Position numbers and translations under genes: made by a program. From an uncultured Eubacteriales bacterium (GTDB lineage: Bacteria; Bacillota; Clostridia; Monoglobales; Monoglobaceae), in the NCBI GenBank assembly GCA_900552305.1, contig URZD01000057.1:1-11236 (forward strand): DNA of 11,236 bases, read 5' to 3'. This document shows, in pieces, positions 6,657 through 11,236 of this stretch. How positions within the stretch are numbered: position 1 is the stretch's first letter; each line of letters opens with the position of its first letter. Under the pieces are notes generated by a model that saw only the letters and a list, made by a program, of their open reading frames with translations, did no database searches and was not told the DNA's origin.

Positions 6657-6672
6657 TATGAAAATTTCCGCA
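6653..6672 (-). promoter_or_regulatory. Candidate regulator-binding words upstream of the importer promoter
   Basis: Two overlapping 12-mers, TGCGGAAATTTT (6672-6661) and TTTTCATATTGA (6664-6653), recur in the same order and orientation upstream of the response-regulator promoter (9688-9677 and 9658-9647). In both places the TTGA of the second word is the beginning of the -35 box. This fits a binding site for an activator that touches polymerase at -35, such as the AraC-type regulator encoded here (inference). Confidence 0.5.
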
Positions 6673-6730
6673 AATTATATAAATATATCAACCTGGGTGA
6701 AAAAAGTTGATTTGCCACGACGTAAAACGC

Positions 6731-8470
6731 TTATTTTCTGCTCTGTTTTGGGGCGGGAATGTCCTTAGGCAGCCTTACCGTAACCGTTGTGCCGCCCTCG
6801 CCGCTTTCGACCGTCAGTCCGTATTTCTCGCCGCAAATCAGCCTTATTCGCCTGCTTATATTCGCCAGTCCGTAGCCGCCGCCCTCGCCCGCGGCTATGC
6901 TGCGGCGCTTTTCCTCGCTCATTCCGACTCCGTTATCCGACACACTGACCTCGATACACTCGCCGACCCGCGCAGTGACGGTAACTTTTCCCCTTCCGCT
7001 GCGCATAGGCTTTATGCCGTGAAAAATCGCATTCTCTATAATCGGCTGAAGGATAAATGTTATGCAGTTGTGACCATATACCTTTTCGTCAATGACGTAT
7101 TCCACGTCAAACCTTCCGTTTCTTATTATCTGCTCCATGTCGGTATACGCCCTTGCATTTTTCAGCTCGTCCTCAAAACAGATTGTTTCCTCGCCGTCGT
7201 TAAGGCCCGTTCTGTAAAACGTGGACAACATACTCACCAGTTTTTCCGTCCTTTCCGCATCCTCGTCCATTGCCGTCCATTTGATTGCGGACAGGATATT
7301 ATAAAGGAAGTGCGGATTTATCTGCGTTCTGAGTATATCAAGCTCATATTTTTGCTTTTCGATTTTCGTTTTGTACAGGTTGTCCACTGTTTCGTTAAGC
7401 AGGACAAGCATTTTTTGCATATGCGCTGCGATAGCGCCGATTTCGTCATTTGACGTCACTGTTATCTCCGTGTCAAAGTTGCCCTTTCCTATTTCGTCCA
7501 TAGAGCGGCTGAGCTCGCGGATGCTGTCTGTCATCTCATACGAAAGCCACCCGCCCAGAGCCGTAACCAGCACAAGGCACACAAGCATTATAACCGCCGT
7601 TGCCGACCATATTTCGCCTATGCCGGCATATATGCTGCCGTACGGCACAAACGCTTCGAGCGTCCACGGAGTTCCCTTTATCTCCATGCTTGAGCAAAGG
7701 TAGCGCTTTCCGCCCAGTATCACAGTTTTGCCGCTCCGTTTCTCTATACCCTCGCCCGCGAAGTCGGAATATACCTCCCCTCCGTTGTCCGCTATAACCC
7801 TGAACAGATAGTTATTTTTCTTATCCTTTGAATTTATGCAAAAAATCCGCTGATTAACCGAGATTTTGACTACCCCGCAGCGGTCGCTGTTATCCGCGGC
7901 GTTATGCGTCCATATGTTGCGGTACTCGCACGCCGCAAACACCTCGCCGTTTTCGCAAAACCATTTTATGCCGTACTTTTCGCACGTCCTTTTGTGCCAT
8001 TCCTCGCCCATGACCCTGCTTTCCTTCAAAAGCAGCGTTCCGACCTCCGGACCTTCGTACTCCGCGTAGACAGTGATTGCGTCAACGCTCCTGCTGCCGT
8101 TCAAAAAACTTTCAATAGTCGGCTCTATCACATCGGAAAGTCCGCTCCATATCCCGCTGCCCGTTTCCGTGTCATAACCCTCGCACAGAGCGTTATAGAC
8201 GCTTCGGTTTCTTACAATATTCATCAGCATGACATTGCATTTTTCCACCTCGTCAACTATGTTGCCGCACTTGTTCTGAAGGACAATTTCCATGCTGTCG
8301 TTCATGTTGCTTTTTATGCGTTTTTCGGTCTGCAGGCACGCATACACGCCCAGCGCGGTCAGCGCCGTCGCCATAATAATTATGTATGAAAAAAGTATTC
8401 GCTTGCGTATGCTTATCCCGCCGCGCAGACTATTTTTTATCCATGCCCCTTTTCGCTCCGTCCGCATCAT
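6731..8470 (-). CDS. Sensor histidine kinase, YesM-like
   Basis: This 579-residue membrane kinase has the YesM plan: membrane segment at about 24-46, an extracellular sensor region at about 47-285, a second membrane segment at about 287-310, a HAMP domain at about 311-360, then a His_kinase-type dimerisation region with QINPHFLYN and phospho-acceptor His387, and an ATP-binding domain with N box LQPIIENAIFHG (474-485), G1 box DNGVGM (512-517) and a glycine-rich G2 box (about 529-538). Kinases of this group autophosphorylate and pass phosphate to an AraC-type regulator, usually in response to sugars or a sugar-loaded binding protein. The start at ATG 8470 (or the next codon, ATG 8467) is supported by GAGGGGGTGA at 8486-8477. 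The gene overlaps the end of the response-regulator gene by 41 bp, so the two are probably translationally coupled. Confidence 0.95.
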   Translation of the reverse strand: MMRTERKGAWIKNSLRGGISIRKRILFSYIIIMATALTALGVYACLQTEKRIKSNMNDSMEIVLQNKCGNIVDEVEKCNVMLMNIVRNRSVYNALCEGYDTETGSGIWSGLSDVIEPTIESFLNGSRSVDAITVYAEYEGPEVGTLLLKESRVMGEEWHKRTCEKYGIKWFCENGEVFAACEYRNIWTHNAADNSDRCGVVKISVNQRIFCINSKDKKNNYLFRVIADNGGEVYSDFAGEGIEKRSGKTVILGGKRYLCSSMEIKGTPWTLEAFVPYGSIYAGIGEIWSATAVIMLVCLVLVTALGGWLSYEMTDSIRELSRSMDEIGKGNFDTEITVTSNDEIGAIAAHMQKMLVLLNETVDNLYKTKIEKQKYELDILRTQINPHFLYNILSAIKWTAMDEDAERTEKLVSMLSTFYRTGLNDGEETICFEDELKNARAYTDMEQIIRNGRFDVEYVIDEKVYGHNCITFILQPIIENAIFHGIKPMRSGRGKVTVTARVGECIEVSVSDNGVGMSEEKRRSIAAGEGGGYGLANISRRIRLICGEKYGLTVESGEGGTTVTVRLPKDIPAPKQSRK

Positions 8471-9566
8471 CCGTCTTCACCCCCTCGCGGTTTTTCCGCC
8501 ACTGTCCGGGCGTCATGCCGTAGTATTTTTTGAACACGCTGCCAAAATACGCACTGTCGGGGATTCCGACCTCGCGGCATATCTCCGCAATGCTCCTGTC
8601 CGTTTCAAGCAGCTTTTGCGCCGCTTTTTTCATTCTGTAATCCGTCAGGTATTTCGAAAAGTCTATGCCCATTTCACGCTTGAAAATACGACTGAAATAC
8701 TTTCCCGAAAGTCCTACATCCTCCGCAATAGAATCAAGCGAGATATTCTCCGCATACCTTTGGCGCAACCGCGAAAGACCTATTTCCATAGCCTTGCTGA
8801 GCCGTTTTTTGCCCTCGCCGTCGGATAGCCGCCCGACAAGGTAGGCAACCGTCTTTTTTAAATATACCTCTATTTCCTCCGCGCTCGACATCACAATCAG
8901 CTCGTCCATATTCTTGAATACGCCGCTTTTCTTGCCGCTGCCGTCATATACCTCGTAAATCTTCTTTATTATCCGCAGCGAAAGCTGTTTGACGTAAAGC
9001 ATTGACATTGCCTTGTTTTCGTGCAGCTTTGCAAAAAGCTCGTCAATAAGTCCGTTGAGAATATCAAGGTTTTTCTCCGATATCGCCTCCAGTATAAGGC
9101 TCATTATGCCCGCCTCGTCCTCGACATACAAATCGGGGTCAAATCTGACCGTGTTTCTGATAACCTCGTCCTCCTGACGGTGGCTCGCCGCAATTTCGTC
9201 CACGCGTTCGACCGCGTTGGCAAGTACCCTTTTAAATTCGTCCGTGTCTATCGGCTTTAATATGTAGTTATCCGCCTTGTTTTCAATCGCCATTTTGGTA
9301 TACTCAAAATCGCTGTATGCGCTGAAAATTATCGTCTGTATGTCCGCGTCATACTCCTTCACAAGTCCGAGCAGCTCTATCCCGTTCATGACGGGCATTT
9401 TCACATCGGTAAATATTATATCCGGCGCGTCCGCCCTTATCTTTTCCCACGCGTCCTCGCCGTCGCACGCCTCCGAGAGCCGAACAGGATACTCCGAGCG
9501 TTCCAAAAGCTTTCTCAGTCCGTTTCTTTCAATATCGCTATCGTCAACAAGAAGTATGTTGTACAT
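8430..9566 (-). CDS. AraC-type DNA-binding response regulator, YesN-like
   Basis: This is a 378-residue two-domain regulator. The receiver domain (about 1-120) has the acidic pair Asp8/Asp9, phospho-acceptor Asp54 in IIFTDVKMPVMNG, Ser82 and Lys104 in YILKPID, so it should be phosphorylated. A helical linker spans about 130-265. The C-terminal AraC domain (about 266-360) contains two helix-turn-helix units: one around SLDSIAEDVGLSGKYFSRIF and a second around IAEICREVGIPDSAYFGSVF, followed by the family signature YYGMTPGQWRKN. The start ATG 9566 has GGAAGGGG (9586-9579) at a slightly long 12-nt spacing. It is the first gene of its operon, behind the promoter at 9622-9650, and overlaps the partner kinase. 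It likely controls its own operon and the importer/GH10 operon, which carry shared upstream words (inference). Confidence 0.96.
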   Translation of the reverse strand: MYNILLVDDSDIERNGLRKLLERSEYPVRLSEACDGEDAWEKIRADAPDIIFTDVKMPVMNGIELLGLVKEYDADIQTIIFSAYSDFEYTKMAIENKADNYILKPIDTDEFKRVLANAVERVDEIAASHRQEDEVIRNTVRFDPDLYVEDEAGIMSLILEAISEKNLDILNGLIDELFAKLHENKAMSMLYVKQLSLRIIKKIYEVYDGSGKKSGVFKNMDELIVMSSAEEIEVYLKKTVAYLVGRLSDGEGKKRLSKAMEIGLSRLRQRYAENISLDSIAEDVGLSGKYFSRIFKREMGIDFSKYLTDYRMKKAAQKLLETDRSIAEICREVGIPDSAYFGSVFKKYYGMTPGQWRKNREGVKTDDADGAKRGMDKK

Positions 9567-9621
9567 CGGTTTTTTGCGCCCCTTCCGAAAATTCCTTTTT
9601 AAGAGTTACTACCCCTTTAGT

Positions 9622-9650
9622 ATTATACACCATACCCCGCGTCAAATCAA
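9622..9650 (-). promoter_or_regulatory. Predicted promoter of the two-component operon
   Basis: The minus strand shows TTGATT (9650-9645), a 17-nt spacer and a perfect TATAAT (9627-9622), about 56 nt before the response-regulator ATG. A transcript would begin near 9615 with a leader of about 49 nt. It lies between the terminator of the alpha-galactosidase gene and the regulator gene, so the regulator operon appears to be independent of the upstream gene. Confidence 0.65.
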
Positions 9651-9658
9651 TATGAAAA
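9647..9658 (-). promoter_or_regulatory. Candidate regulator-binding word at the -35 box of the two-component promoter
   Basis: TTTTCATATTGA is identical to the word at 6664-6653 in front of the importer promoter, and its TTGA forms the start of the -35 box in the same register. A related TTTTTATATTTG lies 22 bp upstream on the same strand (9680-9669), about two helical turns, as expected for half-sites of an AraC-type dimer. Autoregulation is an inference. Confidence 0.45.
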
Positions 9659-9678
9659 AAGTAAGTAACAAATATAAA

Positions 9679-9719
9679 AATTTCCGCATTTTACATTATC
9701 TGCATAAAATGCGGAAATT
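9679..9719 (-). terminator. Intrinsic terminator of the alpha-galactosidase gene
   Basis: A perfect 15-bp inverted repeat, AATTTCCGCATTTTA (9679-9693) and its complement (9705-9719), encloses an 11-nt loop. It starts 4 nt after the alpha-galactosidase stop codon on the minus strand and runs into TTTTTATATTT. The other strand also ends in a T-rich run, so it could stop transcription both ways, though no plus-strand gene is visible. Confidence 0.85.
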
Positions 9720-9723
9720 CTTT

Positions 9724-11236
9724 TTATTTGACTGTTTTTTCAAAAATATAGCAGTCGCTGAAAAACATATATTCGTTAAGCGGTATTCGGATTCCGAGCT
9801 GCATCAGCTCCTCGCCGCTGTACTTCCTGCCGCGGCACACATACACCGCGTCCTTTTTAAGTCCCCGCAGCAAAATACGTCTTTCCTCGCCGTTTGACTG
9901 CTTGCACAGCTGATACACAAACAAAACGGCTCGCCTATCGTCCGTATACATACACGAGGCAAAATCGCCCTCAAACGGACTTTCAAGTCTGTAAAGATTG
10001 CCGAACTGGACTGTGGCTCTGATTTTTTTGTAAAGCTCAACATATTCCCTCGCCTGCTTTATCTCCGCCGCCGACAAAAGGCTTAAATCCATTTCGTAGC
10101 CGAAATTACCGCTCATCGCGACCGTTGCGGCGGTATTAAGAATCGGATTGTATTTCTCCATGCCGACCTCCGTCCGTCCGACGTGCGCCGTCATTGTAAT
10201 CGCCGGGTATGCAAACGATGTTCCGTACTGAATTTTTATGCGCGATATAGGCTCCGTGTTGTCGCTTGTCCACGTCTGCGGCATATAATACAGCATACCC
10301 GCGTCAAATCTGCCGCCGCCGCTTGAACAGCTTTCAAACAGAATGTTCGGATATTTTGAGGTGATTCTTTCCAGTATTTCATACAGACCGAGAACAAATT
10401 TGTGCGACTGCATCCGGTTTTCCGTTTCGCCTATATTTCTGTTGCAGTCCCATTTTACATACGAAATATTTCCCGAGTCCAACACGCTGCACACCGCGTC
10501 AACAACATAATCCCTGATTTCCTTTCTTGAAAGGTCAAGAACAAGCTGCTCTCTGTTCAGCGTACGCCGTCTGCCCTCCGAGTGTATGCACCAATCCGGG
10601 TGGGCGCGGTACAGGTCGCTGTCCGGCGAAATCATTTCCGGCTCGACCCATATTCCGAATTTCATGCCCATTGCATTTATCTTTTCCGAAAGGCTTTTCA
10701 GTCCGCCCGGCAGCAGTTCCTCGTTTACATACCAGTCGCCGAGCGAGCCGCCGTTTCGTCTGTTTCCGAACCAACCGTCGTCAAGCACAAACATCTCCAA
10801 GCCGAGCTTTTTTCCGTTTTCCGCTATCGCAAGCAGCTTTTCCTCGTCAAAGTCGGGACCCGTCCCCTCCCAGTTGTTTATAACCATAGGTCGCAGCTCG
10901 TCGCGGAAGCTGCCCCTGCAAACTCTTTCCCTTATCAGCCTATGAAAAAGTCTGCTTGCGCCGCCTGTTCCGCAATCCGAAAAACCGAGCAGCGCCTCCG
11001 GCGTCTGAAAGCTCTCGCCCGCTTTAAGCTCCCAGTTGAAATTAAACGGATTTATACCTATATTTACCCGTGTTCCGCCGCATGAGTTCCCCTCCGCGCT
11101 TATATTAAAGTTTCCGCTGTACACAAGCATAAATCCGAATACGTCGCCGTATTCCTCGCTCGGCTCTCCCTTTGCAAGCATTGTAAACGGATTGTTCATA
11201 TGGCTGCTCATGCCGCGCCGCGACTCTATCGCAACC
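9724..11236 (-). CDS. Alpha-galactosidase, GH36 (N-terminus beyond the right edge)
   Basis: The frame stays open to the window edge. The first in-frame ATG (11211) lies inside the conserved segment ESRRGMSSHMNNPF, so it is not the start. Numbering from that Met, the barrel motifs are FVLDDGWFG (141-149), YVKWDCNRN with the predicted nucleophile Asp255, ESCSSGGGRFD (293-303) and TWTSDNTEP with the predicted acid/base Asp317. These are the GH36 signatures, and a small C-terminal beta domain follows. About 504 residues are present; family members are usually near 720-740, so roughly 220 N-terminal residues are missing. The enzyme removes terminal alpha-1,6-linked galactose from oligosaccharides such as raffinose-type sugars or galactose-decorated hemicellulose fragments. 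No signal peptide can be judged; most clostridial members are cytoplasmic. A strong terminator follows, so it ends its own transcript. Confidence 0.95.
   Translation of the reverse strand, partial: VAIESRRGMSSHMNNPFTMLAKGEPSEEYGDVFGFMLVYSGNFNISAEGNSCGGTRVNIGINPFNFNWELKAGESFQTPEALLGFSDCGTGGASRLFHRLIRERVCRGSFRDELRPMVINNWEGTGPDFDEEKLLAIAENGKKLGLEMFVLDDGWFGNRRNGGSLGDWYVNEELLPGGLKSLSEKINAMGMKFGIWVEPEMISPDSDLYRAHPDWCIHSEGRRRTLNREQLVLDLSRKEIRDYVVDAVCSVLDSGNISYVKWDCNRNIGETENRMQSHKFVLGLYEILERITSKYPNILFESCSSGGGRFDAGMLYYMPQTWTSDNTEPISRIKIQYGTSFAYPAITMTAHVGRTEVGMEKYNPILNTAATVAMSGNFGYEMDLSLLSAAEIKQAREYVELYKKIRATVQFGNLYRLESPFEGDFASCMYTDDRRAVLFVYQLCKQSNGEERRILLRGLKKDAVYVCRGRKYSGEELMQLGIRIPLNEYMFFSDCYIFEKTVK

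Noticed and set aside
6674..6679. Perfect TATAAT on the minus strand upstream of the importer operon
   Set aside because: No acceptable -35 box lies 16-18 nt upstream; the extended promoter at 6627-6656 is better placed and better formed.
6687..6711. ATCAAC...GTTGAT inverted repeat downstream of the kinase gene as its terminator
   Set aside because: The stem is only 6 bp with a 13-nt loop and no T-run follows on the minus strand.
7904..8389. 161-codon plus-strand frame in the histidine-kinase gene
   Set aside because: It is antisense to the kinase sensor domain, with no domain or start signal.
10582..11085. Long plus-strand frames (10527-11085) opposite the alpha-galactosidase
   Set aside because: They are antisense to conserved GH36 motifs; the Arg/Pro-rich composition is typical of reading a coding strand backwards.
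1..11236. tRNA, rRNA, CRISPR array, insertion sequence or integrase
   Set aside because: I saw no tRNA-like cloverleaf, evenly spaced repeats, transposase motifs or attachment-site duplications on either strand.

Overview
All the genes I can support in this window lie on the minus strand, so the locus reads from right (11236) to left (1). The gene families are typical of a carbohydrate-foraging Gram-positive bacterium, most likely a gut- or rumen-type member of the Clostridia: a YesM/YesN-like two-component pair, an LplABC/YtcQP-like ABC importer with a lipoprotein binding protein, a secreted multidomain GH10 enzyme, GGAGG-type ribosome binding sites, and a C-terminal copper-amine-oxidase-N-like domain. 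I cannot name the species. The layout resembles a Gram-positive polysaccharide utilization locus (gpPUL).

Layout in the direction of transcription: (1) 11236-9724, the C-terminal two thirds of a GH36 alpha-galactosidase that runs off the right edge and ends at a strong intrinsic terminator (9679-9719). (2) 9650-6731, a promoter followed by an AraC-type response regulator and a YesM-like sensor histidine kinase that overlap by 41 bp. (3) 6730-6544, a 187-bp control region with a good promoter, a 35-bp imperfect palindrome over its -10 box, and sequence words shared with the response-regulator promoter. (4) 6543-2990, two sugar ABC permeases and a lipoprotein solute-binding protein, with no ATPase. 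(5) 2989-2829, a short spacer packed with inverted repeats, including a perfect 28-bp palindrome. (6) 2828-186, an 880-residue secreted protein: signal peptide, N-terminal beta-rich domain, divergent GH10 catalytic domain, CBM9-like domain and copper-amine-oxidase-N-like domain. (7) 164-1, the start of another secreted protein (GTG start, clear signal peptide, Thr/Glu-rich linker containing a G8 tract), which runs off the left edge.

Proposed joint function (inference): the extracellular GH10 protein, and probably the truncated secreted protein at the left edge, cut a plant polysaccharide outside the cell. The lipoprotein and two permeases import the oligosaccharides, energised by an ATPase encoded elsewhere. 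The cytoplasmic alpha-galactosidase removes terminal alpha-galactose. The sensor kinase and regulator link expression to substrate. The most interesting points are the unusual glycone-side residues of the GH10 domain, the matched promoter words in front of the regulator and importer operons, and the palindrome cluster between the binding-protein and GH10 genes. The two intergenic regions of roughly 160-190 bp and the spacer before the GH10 gene are described below; there is no gene-free stretch above 300 bp.
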